A DNA stretch of 25,735 nucleotides from an uncultured Anaerobutyricum sp. (GCF_934307085.1 NZ_CAKRCF010000041.1:1-25735); one strand, 5' to 3'; shown: positions 17,034 through 25,019, counted from the stretch's first letter. Numbers and translations: made by a program. Notes: generated by a model not told the origin, from the sequence alone.

Positions 17034-17930
17034 ATGGCAGGTAAAAATACAAATATTATATCCAAAACATTGGTTGAATCCTATGTCCGCAAACAGGTAA
17101 AAGCGTTAAAACAATCTCCTACAGAGACTATTGATACCCTCACAAAGCAGCTTTTAGATAAACCAAAAGGCTCTTTGGAAAAGTATCTTTTACATATCAC
17201 ACCTGAAAAACTCCAAGACACACAAAGCGGGTATTATAAGCTTTTCCATGATATCCTTCCAAAAATAAACACAGACCATCTCGTTACTTTAGGAATGAAT
17301 ATTGGATATAATGGTATTTTTACCGTTTCAAAACACTCACAAACAAACTCCCCAGAGAGCAAATCAGTCGCTCTCTGGGTTTTTATGCTTTCCATCGATG
17401 GAATTAATTATGAAAAAAAATCAGCACAATATAAGGCACAGATTAGCAATGCAAAAAAGAATGGAACCCGTTGCTTTATGCTTTTTATTGAAAAAAATGC
17501 ATGGAAACTGCTTCCTCTTATAAAAAAAGAAAAAGACTGTGCTTTCTTCTTGTTTTGCCCCGCTTCCTGCTTAATAGAAAAATTCCTTGATGCCGCAAAG
17601 CTGACAAAAAATCTTTTTATTTCTGTGGCTTATAATAGTAATGGTCAAAGCACTCAGATTCCTTCCACTGACGTATTTAAGCGGCTCAGAACACGAAAGC
17701 TGCCTTATGCTGTACATTATTATTATTCTGCATCTGATGTGGAGAATATCAAATCTGGAGAAATTTTCAAAGAATTAAGTAAGGAAAGACCTCTGTTCTC
17801 CTTCTTTCTTTCAAAAAAATCTGACTCTGGTCAGGATAGCGTAACAGAAGAAGACAAAAGGGCTGTTTATGAAGTAATCATAAAAGAACGATATTGGTTA
17901 ACATATCCTTCGATTCCATTTGCTATTTGA
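17034..17930 (+). CDS. Uncharacterised 298-aa protein downstream of the symporter
   Basis: Soluble-looking protein with no signal peptide or span. The N-terminal third is helical and basic. The middle has alternating strand-helix patterns (LVTLGMNIGYNG, TRCFMLFIEKNAW, CAFFLFCPASCLIEKF, LFISVAYNS), suggesting a TIM-barrel-like or Rossmann-like fold. Phrases such as TLGMNIGYNG remind me of proteins annotated as radical SAM in Clostridia, but no CxxxCxxC motif is present, so this could be a degenerate relative or something else. GACGAGG precedes the ATG by about 8 nt. Two oddities stand out: a strong intrinsic terminator lies inside the coding region at 17351-17384, and the last codons and TGA lie within the end repeat of a palindromic element. 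I do not assign a function. Confidence 0.7.
   Translation: MAGKNTNIISKTLVESYVRKQVKALKQSPTETIDTLTKQLLDKPKGSLEKYLLHITPEKLQDTQSGYYKLFHDILPKINTDHLVTLGMNIGYNGIFTVSKHSQTNSPESKSVALWVFMLSIDGINYEKKSAQYKAQISNAKKNGTRCFMLFIEKNAWKLLPLIKKEKDCAFFLFCPASCLIEKFLDAAKLTKNLFISVAYNSNGQSTQIPSTDVFKRLRTRKLPYAVHYYYSASDVENIKSGEIFKELSKERPLFSFFLSKKSDSGQDSVTEEDKRAVYEVIIKERYWLTYPSIPFAI
17351..17384 (+). terminator. Perfect intrinsic terminator inside the 298-aa gene
   Basis: CCCAGAGAGC and GCTCTCTGGG form a perfect 10-bp stem around a 9-nt loop, followed by TTTTT, on the coding strand about 320 nt into the gene. By form it is one of the strongest terminators in the window. Confidence 0.8.
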
Positions 17931-18120
17931 TTCATTGGGAAGAGAACAGACGAAAATAAAAAGAACAGACGAAAATAAAAATAATAGACCATTGCAACTG
18001 TAAAGATATCACTGCGCAGAAAATGCCTGTTCGGCATTTTTACTTGCTCTTACATTACAGTTGCAATGGTCTATTATTTTTATTTTCTGTTTGTTGACTC
18101 CACGTGAATGAATTCAATAG
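17923..18120. repeat. Palindromic element, copy at 17.9 kb (33-bp perfect arms)
   Basis: The ends CTATTTGATTCATT (17923-17936) and complement of CTATTGAATTCATT (18107-18120) enclose arms 17971-18003 and 18055-18087, identical in complement at 33 of 33 positions and mismatched at both borders. The 51-nt core (18004-18054) has CTGCGCAG, then AAAATGCC/GGCATTTT around TGTTC, then TTGCTCTTACA, clearly related to the core at 13262-13309. The left end includes the stop codon of the 298-residue gene, so the element probably ends the symporter transcript. The right side carries the long end form TGACTCCACGTGAATGAATT. Confidence 0.9.
17943..17980 (+). repeat. Exact 19-bp tandem duplication
   Basis: AGAACAGACGAAAATAAAA occurs twice head to tail (17943-17961, 17962-17980). 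The second copy runs into the start of the left 33-bp arm of the palindromic element. It looks like a recent slippage or template-switch event. Confidence 0.9.
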
Positions 18121-18205
18121 TCTTTGGGGAGAGAGATGAGGAAGGGGACAGAAGGTTATGGCTTATTCTGATGTTATTTTCACTATGCTGAATCTTTTTC
18201 TGTTT

Positions 18206-18240
18206 CTGTGTTTTGGCTCCAAAAGGAATGAATGTAATAG
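18206..18240. repeat. Solitary end repeat of the palindromic element family
   Basis: This 35-bp stretch (CTGTGTTTTGGCTCC, then GGAATGAATGTAATAG) matches the inverted copy at 25623-25657 at 32 of 35 positions and resembles the right end of the 17.9-kb element. No matching arm or core is visible next to it, so it seems to be a broken copy. Its outer flank (TTTTTGGG) is also shared. Confidence 0.75.
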
Positions 18241-18266
18241 TTTTTGGGAGGCATGAGGATGAGAGG

Positions 18267-18363
18267 CCTGGTTTTGTCTGACCTCACGTTCCCTTTCTCT
18301 ATTTTTCGGGGTTTTTAGCAATTTCGCTAATTTCTTCACCCCTTGATTCACCCCAAAACCAGG
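18267..18363. repeat. 10-bp inverted repeat beside the integrase fragment
   Basis: CCTGGTTTTG (18267-18276) and CAAAACCAGG (18354-18363) are exact complements about 77 bp apart. The enclosed DNA has a small hairpin (TTAGC-AATTTC-GCTAA) and no convincing gene. A 62-codon minus-strand frame here is probably debris: its second half is the end repeat read as protein. Confidence 0.4.
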
Positions 18364-18377
18364 GACCTATTCCGTCT

Positions 18378-18524
18378 TTAATAACTCGAGTTGTCTCTAT
18401 TCGAATGCTCCTTTGCTTCTCTTAAGCATTCAGTCAAACAATCCCATTTAAGTCCCAGGATTTCTTCTCGTCTAAGCCCTGCATATAATCCAAGCATCAC
18501 AAACACATGAGGTCCTGACTTCAT
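18378..18524 (-). pseudogene. Tyrosine recombinase (integrase) fragment
   Basis: A 48-codon minus-strand frame contains VFVMLGLYAGLRREEILGLK followed by WDC. This is the phage/ICE integrase block around the first catalytic Arg (G-L-R-R-x-E-I-x-x-L). Sequence before it is interrupted by a stop just upstream of the ATG, though another frame (EALTHEV) could continue it, which suggests a frameshift. After Trp-Asp-Cys the similarity ends. No His-x-x-Arg or Tyr nucleophile motifs were found nearby. It is a relic, and points to past integration of a mobile element at this spot. Confidence 0.7.
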
Positions 18525-18584
18525 GAGTCAGAGCCTCTGTATTATTTCTGTATTTATTCAGTTTTCCAGAAAGACATCAATCGC

Positions 18585-20093
18585 CTACACACTAAAAGGC
18601 AGATTGCAGTTCTTTGCAAAATCATTGAATGCATCTTTAACCTCACCAACCTTCTCTGGAATGTTTTCTTTCACGAGTTCAACTGTATCCTTTGCCATTG
18701 TTTCTGCTTTTTCTGCCAGGCACTCTGCTCCTTCAGTTCCTAGTTCGACTGCTGTCGCATAAGCTTCAGAAGCAACAACGGTTCCTACAACTCCTCCAAC
18801 AACACCACCTGCAACTGCACCAACTGCAGTTCCGACTCCAGGAGCAACTATCGTACCTATCGCAGCACCAACCTTTGCTCCTGTAGCACCTCCTGCAAAA
18901 CCTCCAGCAACAGAAGCAGCACTGTCTCCAAATTCATAAGCCAGTTCACCACCATCAATTTCACCTGTTGCAAAATCAATTACAGCATCAGCAGAATCCA
19001 CTGCAAACACGACTGCCGCAGCTGGTAAATAACTATTACCAACTCGTTGCAATAACACCTTTGAAGATTCCTTCATTGTTTCTGCTACTGCTGTGCTAAC
19101 AAATACAGTTCCATATGCAGCACCACCTGCCATTGCAGTGTCTTTTACAATTTCTACTGCAGCTTCTTCTCCAGAGATTTCACCATTCATGCAAGCAGAA
19201 ATATTATCTACACTTGAGATTGCACATGTAATACCAGCCGCTATAGCTCCCGATTTTAATCCTACTTCGTTTGCAGTACCAAATCTTTCCTTGGCTTCTA
19301 ATACCGCTTTCTGTACAGCAGTTTCTTCAGCGGTATTATATATTTTCTTCAAATTCTCTGGTAGAGCATATTCCTCTCCATCAACTGTGATATGCGGCTC
19401 AAAAGATGTTGGTCTACCATTCTTTGTCCCACTGTAGTTTGCTCTCATTTCATAATCTACAGTATGGCCTTCCTGTTTCAGCTGAGCCGCAAGATTTTCA
19501 ACCTGACGAACTTTACTACCAGTTCCTCGGTTTACCTCCATCACCTGTGCAAATGTATTCTCTTTACTTGCAGGACCTCCAAACTGATCAGGAACACCAT
19601 GACCAACCTCATCACCCTTTAAGTAAAATCTGTCTCTTAATTTAGAAACAGGATGATATCCTCCATCCTTCAAAGTAATATCCGTTACCTTTGTTGATAT
19701 TGTTCTTCCATATGCATCAGTTGTCGCCACAAAATTTCCTTTTGTGATTGTCGCATTTGGAGTTAATTCATAATTTACACTCTTCCCTGCTTCAGTTATT
19801 GTTCTCAGATATGCAGTACCCTTATCATCATAACTTGTTTTCATCAGTTGATGATTACCAAGACTTTCTCTTCTCATTGTAAGCTTTCCGTCTTGATAGT
19901 ATTCCATAAACGGATGTCCAGATGGCGTCTTTCCTCTAAATGCCTCTAACCCGTTCCCTTTATCTATTCTTGTAATACCATAACTACCATTTTCTGGTGC
20001 TACTGCACTTGTAAAATTCTTACGAAAACCAGAAAGTTTTTCACTGATGTTGACACCTTCTGTCATAAACGCATTTTGTTCCAACACATCCAT
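18585..20093 (-). CDS. DNA/RNA non-specific endonuclease-domain protein with glycine-zipper tail
   Basis: Third gene of the HerA operon, 502 residues. Residues ~1-110 are strand-rich with YD-like turns (EYYQDGKLTMRR, TSYDDKGTAYLR). Residues ~115-245 match the Endonuclea_NS_2 pattern (the beta-beta-alpha-metal nuclease group common in secreted toxins): TDAYGRT, DEVGHGVPDQFGG with candidate catalytic His165, KENTFAQVMEVNRG with Asn179, and NGRPTSFEPHITVDGEEY. Residues ~390-445 are a Gly/Ala/Val glycine-zipper segment (GTAVGAVAGGVVGGVVGTVV) that could enter a membrane, with shorter hydrophobic stretches before it. No signal peptide is seen. The nuclease domain is central rather than C-terminal, unlike usual polymorphic toxins. 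It starts 2 bp after the ATPase stop, so the two are translated together. Likely the effector of the system (inference). Confidence 0.8.
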   Translation of the reverse strand: MDVLEQNAFMTEGVNISEKLSGFRKNFTSAVAPENGSYGITRIDKGNGLEAFRGKTPSGHPFMEYYQDGKLTMRRESLGNHQLMKTSYDDKGTAYLRTITEAGKSVNYELTPNATITKGNFVATTDAYGRTISTKVTDITLKDGGYHPVSKLRDRFYLKGDEVGHGVPDQFGGPASKENTFAQVMEVNRGTGSKVRQVENLAAQLKQEGHTVDYEMRANYSGTKNGRPTSFEPHITVDGEEYALPENLKKIYNTAEETAVQKAVLEAKERFGTANEVGLKSGAIAAGITCAISSVDNISACMNGEISGEEAAVEIVKDTAMAGGAAYGTVFVSTAVAETMKESSKVLLQRVGNSYLPAAAVVFAVDSADAVIDFATGEIDGGELAYEFGDSAASVAGGFAGGATGAKVGAAIGTIVAPGVGTAVGAVAGGVVGGVVGTVVASEAYATAVELGTEGAECLAEKAETMAKDTVELVKENIPEKVGEVKDAFNDFAKNCNLPFSV

Positions 20094-20095
20094 GT

Positions 20096-23000
20096 CTATT
20101 CACCATCCTTTCCTGTTTCCATTGTAAGAATACAGCATACTTCTTCTGTTTCCTGATAACTTAACCCTGCTGTTTTTTGATTGATTGATGCCCTGAGTTC
20201 ATCCGGATTTCCGGTAATAACAATATTCTCAAACTCAACGTCTGAGATACCAAGCAACTCTTTAACCAACTCCTGCAGAAAGGCAATCTCTTCTGTTTTC
20301 CATATCATATTTCCCTGGAAGAACAAGTATTGATCAATACATATTGAAATACGATCTTTAATTTTCTTTGAAAGGTCTAGAGCTTTCAAATCGTTTCTTA
20401 ACGCTTTTCCTCGATATTGCTCTCTATTAATCCAAGGCTGTAACAGCATACAAAGCAATTCTGTTCTTGCTTCTCTTGCAGTTTTTATTACTACAGGATT
20501 ATCGTACTGATATGCTACTTCTTTTATTTTTGCCTTATCCACCAATGTAAGCACCGGGCTGATCCAGTTATTCTGATAAACAACTGCTACGCCACTTGGT
20601 AACTTCGCTATTTCATTTACCTGTGCAGTTGAAAGTCCCATTGATCTACCAACCGCCTCACGATCATTGGATTCCGGTGTTCTGAGGACGATCTTTGTGT
20701 TCGTATTCTTAATAGCTGCAATATCAACAGAAGACGGGGACTGATCAACAATAACGAATCCCTCACCATATGTACGGATTTCAGCAATTGTATTCGTAAT
20801 CATCTCAACAGATTTTCCGATTAACTCAGACGCTCCGCCTGATGTATTCTTCAATAAGTTATGTGCTTCTTCCAAAACAGTTACATGACGTAAACCATTG
20901 TTATTTTCTGTTTTTCGATCCACTCGATATTCATTGAGGATGTACACCATCAATCCCATGAGAAGCGCCTTAGTTTCTGATGATTTAACTCTACTGATAT
21001 CTAAAATACAGTTTTCATCAAACAGTTTCTCATAAGGAGTCTGTTCTTCTGTGAAAATGTATTTATTCAATCCTACTGCTAAAGATTTTACTCTGGTAAG
21101 CAAGGCTCCTCTGTAATTTGACTTGATTTCTGCTGCATAATCAGAATTTGTAATCAACTTATCTAACTGCTCGGCAAGCACTTCAAAGTCAGGATATGCC
21201 ACATCTTCACCTTCAAAGGTTGATGATCCCAAATCCCATCCTACAGCTTCGTAGGATTTCAGAATCGCATCTTTGAAAAACGCTGGCATTGCGTCATACA
21301 TAGGCCAACATACACTGAAGATTTCTACTAAACCATCAATGTGTTCTAACACATGAATGGAGCGTGGAAATTTGAACGGATTGATATTAATCAGCTGCGC
21401 AATTCCCGGATTGGTAGAAAACACATTTACATCAGGCAAATGACCAAACACATCCTTATACTCTCCCTTGGCCGGCTCAATTACAAGAAATGGCACTCGG
21501 TCCTGTCTTAATTCCATCAGTATTTGATACACCGTATTGCTTTTTCCTGATCCTGTAGAACCCGTAATAAAAGTATGCATATTGAGACTCTTATTGTTCA
21601 GTTCTACAATTTTATCTGTGATTAAGCCCATATCAAATACTCGTCCTAATGTAATTCTATCCTCCGGACGATTGCTTGTTTCTTTTTCAAACAACTGATA
21701 AGTATTTACTTCCTTACCAAACTCTGCATGCTCAATTACAGGAAGCCCTGGAACCGTTGAACGTGGCAGTCCCAAATGAAGTCCTAACTCTTTACCGCTT
21801 ATATTTGTAGATGGTGTAACGATAAGATTACCGCCATAATTAAACACCGGATGAACAAATCTGGATAAGTAAGTTGTCAGGTCTCTATATTCTCCAACTA
21901 TACCCTGATCCTTACTTCTCCACGAATTGATTGCAGATACTTCTCGTCCATAATTGTCACCATTCATCAGAGAACGATAATTGCTGGCTGCGATTTCAGA
22001 AGCAGACATATCGTCAGATAAGAAATATCCTGCAACATTCCACAATCCGTAGCTATCATACTCGTTCATCTTTTTCAAAGCTTCATCCAACATAACCAGC
22101 ATATCTATTACAGCCTTATTTTCCTCTGTCGTTGTAACGCTGGTTGTTGTTGATTTACTAATCTGTTTTGCCGGAGCAAGGGACGAAATAAAACTGCTGA
22201 TCTGGCCTCCTGCCTGACCACCTATCTGGCCACCCAACATAGCAGCTGTTCCTGCCATTGCACCGCCTACCTGTGCACCTAAAGCAACACCTGCAGCCGT
22301 TCCCGCGATAGAAATAACTGCATTTGTAATCATAGCCGCCTTCTGCTTTCCATCCATCTCAGAAAACGATTGACTTCTCGACTCAGTTTCACTGGTGGAA
22401 TCAGAAAACTGCACTTTCTGTAATGGAGATAAAGCAGTGTACAATGATTGATACTGTTTTCTCATTTGCTGCACATCCCAGGCGTTCTTATTATCAGCAA
22501 TGATTACAGCTGTATAAGGACGTCCGCTCATTGCCAAACATAGTTTTTCCATGCCCTGCGCAAATTCATTCTGTTGCTGGTCCCTATCTCGTCTGCCACT
22601 TCCTACTACGCTAACAGATGCAACATTGTTTAAGGACTTTATTTTTTCCGAAAGTTCCGCAATTTTCTTTCGATCTTCATTTTCAATCTTTACCCCAGGG
22701 AAATGACCTATCAAAGTCTGTTTCAAAGTATCCCCCAGTGTTACTGTTGATCTTTTTCTCGGAGAATCATTTGCTTCATTGTTTCTTACTCCAAGATAGT
22801 AATTTGCCTGCTTTCCATCTGAATCAATCAGGAAGAACACAGATGCATTATAAGTTGACAGTGTATTAAACACTGTAGTGAACTTGTCCATCACAGATTC
22901 GTCTTTCTGATAGACCATCTCTGTAATTCGATACAGTCTGACATTATTGATTAAGTCTTCTTCCAATGGAGTGATTTCTCCCAATGGCATAATCTGCATG

Positions 23001-23122
23001 TCAGAAAGACGTGTAAGGTATTTCTTTCTTACATATTCATCTATAATTTCTAATCGGTCTTCTAGTGCGATAACAGGTTCTGCTATCATAGTTTGTCCCG
23101 ACTTTATCAGATCTGTTGTCAT
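20096..23122 (-). CDS. HerA/VirB4-like (DUF87) ATPase with N-terminal glycine zipper
   Basis: Large P-loop ATPase of 1008 residues. Walker A is GSTGSGKS (521-528) and Walker B is VTVLEEAH (747-754), with the HerA/FtsK-type signatures LVIEPAKGEYKDVFG, INPFKFP, VIVDQSPSSVD and a candidate arginine finger in KIVLRTPESNDREAVGRSMGL. HerA-fold ATPases form hexameric rings that pump DNA or protein. The N-terminal half (1-240) is mixed alpha/beta without a recognised family. Residues 268-308 form a Gly/Ala-rich hydrophobic segment (AGTAAGVALGAQVGGAMAG) like a glycine zipper. The last 130 residues are helical. It lies 6 bp after the upstream gene, with AAAGGGG before its ATG. Roles fit either a DNA-translocating defence motor or a secretion or conjugation-type motor; the neighbouring nuclease suits both. 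Confidence 0.85.
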   Translation of the reverse strand: MTTDLIKSGQTMIAEPVIALEDRLEIIDEYVRKKYLTRLSDMQIMPLGEITPLEEDLINNVRLYRITEMVYQKDESVMDKFTTVFNTLSTYNASVFFLIDSDGKQANYYLGVRNNEANDSPRKRSTVTLGDTLKQTLIGHFPGVKIENEDRKKIAELSEKIKSLNNVASVSVVGSGRRDRDQQQNEFAQGMEKLCLAMSGRPYTAVIIADNKNAWDVQQMRKQYQSLYTALSPLQKVQFSDSTSETESRSQSFSEMDGKQKAAMITNAVISIAGTAAGVALGAQVGGAMAGTAAMLGGQIGGQAGGQISSFISSLAPAKQISKSTTTSVTTTEENKAVIDMLVMLDEALKKMNEYDSYGLWNVAGYFLSDDMSASEIAASNYRSLMNGDNYGREVSAINSWRSKDQGIVGEYRDLTTYLSRFVHPVFNYGGNLIVTPSTNISGKELGLHLGLPRSTVPGLPVIEHAEFGKEVNTYQLFEKETSNRPEDRITLGRVFDMGLITDKIVELNNKSLNMHTFITGSTGSGKSNTVYQILMELRQDRVPFLVIEPAKGEYKDVFGHLPDVNVFSTNPGIAQLININPFKFPRSIHVLEHIDGLVEIFSVCWPMYDAMPAFFKDAILKSYEAVGWDLGSSTFEGEDVAYPDFEVLAEQLDKLITNSDYAAEIKSNYRGALLTRVKSLAVGLNKYIFTEEQTPYEKLFDENCILDISRVKSSETKALLMGLMVYILNEYRVDRKTENNNGLRHVTVLEEAHNLLKNTSGGASELIGKSVEMITNTIAEIRTYGEGFVIVDQSPSSVDIAAIKNTNTKIVLRTPESNDREAVGRSMGLSTAQVNEIAKLPSGVAVVYQNNWISPVLTLVDKAKIKEVAYQYDNPVVIKTAREARTELLCMLLQPWINREQYRGKALRNDLKALDLSKKIKDRISICIDQYLFFQGNMIWKTEEIAFLQELVKELLGISDVEFENIVITGNPDELRASINQKTAGLSYQETEEVCCILTMETGKDGE

Positions 23123-23128
23123 ATAAAA

Positions 23129-24751
23129 CTAACCCCTTTCAATTCTTGCCAACTGATCTTTAATTACAACTAACCAATCATTATCTGCTTGCAGCATCCT
23201 TTCATCCTCTGACAATTGAGATGCAATTCCGGTTTTTTCATTCACCTTTAGCTCATGTAATTCAGACAACTTTGCATGGTATTTTCTGGCAAGTTCATCA
23301 TAGTATCCTTTAAAATTTTCCTGGCTTTCAGAAATGTACTGTTCTACAACAGGAATCACTAATTCAATAGCCTTTTCTCTCCATTTTTCCAAATAGCAGG
23401 TCACGACCCTTACAAGCTCTTTTGGTTCAGTTGAAGATTTTGCCTTGAAGAAATCTAAGAAGTCTGTCTTCTCTTCATAGCGTTCTTCCTGCAACTCCAG
23501 TAATACTGACTTAATTCCATTCACTTCTACATTATCTGGAATAGTTACCTCGAGCCCTTCTGGCTTGTACTCTGAATCCAGTGGTTGTCTCAGATATATC
23601 TCACTAAACTCTCTTTCAATTCTTTCCTTTTCAAATCCAAAATGTTCGATTGCTTTTCTGTAGAATTCACCAAGATATCTAGCTAGTTCCTGCTCATACT
23701 CTGTTGAATTACGATCTATCTCAACCTCCCCAACAACCTTTGTCTTACGGCTTTTCCATTTCCTGATCATTTCTTCCAGCTCAGTCTTTAGATCATTGAA
23801 GCGATTTCCTCCCGAATAATTATCAAGATCTACAAAACGCATATCTGATACCTTAACCTTTTCAATTACATGTTCTAATTCAGAAATCTGCTCGTATACT
23901 TCCGCATTTTCGATAGCACTCTGCTCATTTTTTGCTTTCAAATGATCATCCAATGTATTTACTTCGTCCTCGAACACACGAATAACTTCGCCAACATAAG
24001 CCACCATGGGATAATTTTTAATATATGTAGCCACATTTCCATCGTCTATTTGGGAAATAATCTGTGGTTCCTCTATTCCAAGATCACTTATAAAGCGAAC
24101 TACATATTCTTTATCCATTGTCGGGGAAATACAAAAAAACAATTGGTTTTGCTCAACATCTTTTCTTCCCAGTAATGCAAGCAGATCATTTCTAAAAAGC
24201 TGAATTGTTTCTGCTTCTATTACAAATGCAACCGGAACGTAAGTAAGATTTGTGCCTGCTATTTCATCTACGCTCTTCACATTCTCAAGGGTAAATGTCA
24301 AATCTTCCGGCACTTCATCTTTTCCTCTAATAACGATGCATGAAAATGTTTCTTCGAGCAGACTCCTGTTTGCATCACAAAAGTCATCAAAATCAAACTG
24401 TCTGTTCCTGTTCTCTCTTAACCATTCAATCAAATCCCTGATTTCATTACTCTTTATTTCTGCGTCTTCCAACTCATTACGCATAATTATCCTTACCTGA
24501 TCAGGTGTGACTCCAAGAGAAATAAAAGTCTGTTGAAGCTTTTGAAAATCATATTCTGTTCCTGAAAAGAACAGATCAAAATCGTATCCGTTCATTTCAT
24601 CGTAAAACATTCTAGGAACATCTCTTACCCAGTCAGCCAACAATTTATTTTCGAATTTCTCTATCTGGCTATTAATCTTTGGCTCCTGACCATTAAACTT
24701 CACTTCTGTCTCTAACAGATAAGGATTATGCTGCAATTCCGCATTTACCAT
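23129..24751 (-). CDS. Uncharacterised helical/coiled-coil protein, first gene of the HerA operon
   Basis: About 540 residues from the ATG at 24749-24751, with AAAGGAG 11 nt upstream. A frame 34 codons longer is open but would read through the leader hairpin, so the shorter start is preferred. The N-terminal half is mixed alpha/beta and acidic (FNGQEPKINSQIEKFENK, DYDF-like and FDFDDFCDANRS segments). Roughly residues 285-335 look like a coiled coil (NTLDDHLKAKNEQSAIENAE onward). The C-terminal third is long amphipathic helices ending DNDWLVVIKDQLARIERG, reminiscent of dynamin-type stalk helices, but no GTPase P-loop is present. No membrane span. I do not recognise the family. As the operon leader it may be the sensor or adaptor of the ATPase-nuclease pair (inference). 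Confidence 0.75.
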   Translation of the reverse strand: MVNAELQHNPYLLETEVKFNGQEPKINSQIEKFENKLLADWVRDVPRMFYDEMNGYDFDLFFSGTEYDFQKLQQTFISLGVTPDQVRIIMRNELEDAEIKSNEIRDLIEWLRENRNRQFDFDDFCDANRSLLEETFSCIVIRGKDEVPEDLTFTLENVKSVDEIAGTNLTYVPVAFVIEAETIQLFRNDLLALLGRKDVEQNQLFFCISPTMDKEYVVRFISDLGIEEPQIISQIDDGNVATYIKNYPMVAYVGEVIRVFEDEVNTLDDHLKAKNEQSAIENAEVYEQISELEHVIEKVKVSDMRFVDLDNYSGGNRFNDLKTELEEMIRKWKSRKTKVVGEVEIDRNSTEYEQELARYLGEFYRKAIEHFGFEKERIEREFSEIYLRQPLDSEYKPEGLEVTIPDNVEVNGIKSVLLELQEERYEEKTDFLDFFKAKSSTEPKELVRVVTCYLEKWREKAIELVIPVVEQYISESQENFKGYYDELARKYHAKLSELHELKVNEKTGIASQLSEDERMLQADNDWLVVIKDQLARIERG

Positions 24752-24793
24752 ATATATTTCAACTCCTTTGAAAAGCAAATTCTCAAAATAACA

Positions 24794-24830
24794 AAAAGAC
24801 ACCAGAGCCAAGAACTCCATGATGTCTTTT
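24794..24830 (-). terminator. Terminator-like hairpin in the leader of the HerA operon
   Basis: On the minus strand AAAAGACATC pairs with GGTGTCTTTT (one U-G pair) around a 17-nt loop and is followed by TTGTTATTTTG. It lies after the predicted promoter and about 45 nt before the first start codon. It may attenuate the operon, or end readthrough from the small gene upstream. Confidence 0.55.
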
Positions 24831-24884
24831 ATAACCCTGCTTCTGGACGTCACTATTAGCTCAGTATGTCAATATCTTATTTTT

Positions 24885-24913
24885 ATTATAAACCGCAATC
24901 ATAGCAATAGCAA
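24885..24913 (-). promoter_or_regulatory. Promoter of the HerA operon
   Basis: TTGCTA (24908-24913) and TATAAT (24885-24890) are 17 bp apart on the minus strand. Transcription would begin near 24878, giving a leader of about 125 nt. Confidence 0.55.
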
Positions 24914-25019
24914 TGAGAGAATCATAGTATTGTCGTCTCTACGCGACACCTTTAAGCAAAAAATCCCAGCCCGAGACACCAACACCACCATCGATACTGG
25001 CATCCCGAGCCGGGTTCTC

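Noticed and set aside
13200..18120. CRISPR-like array from conserved flanks and ~33-nt variable segments
   Set aside because: There are only two distant copies, the variable part is present as an inverted pair, and there is no regular repeat-spacer spacing or cas gene.
18163..18351. Minus-strand 62-residue ORF starting MNQGVKKLAKLL
   Set aside because: Its second half is the palindromic-element end repeat read as protein and there is no convincing ribosome site; it may be debris.
24752..24853. Upstream start adding 34 residues to the first HerA-operon protein
   Set aside because: The extension reads through the leader hairpin, has no ribosome site, and AAAGGAG precedes the downstream ATG.
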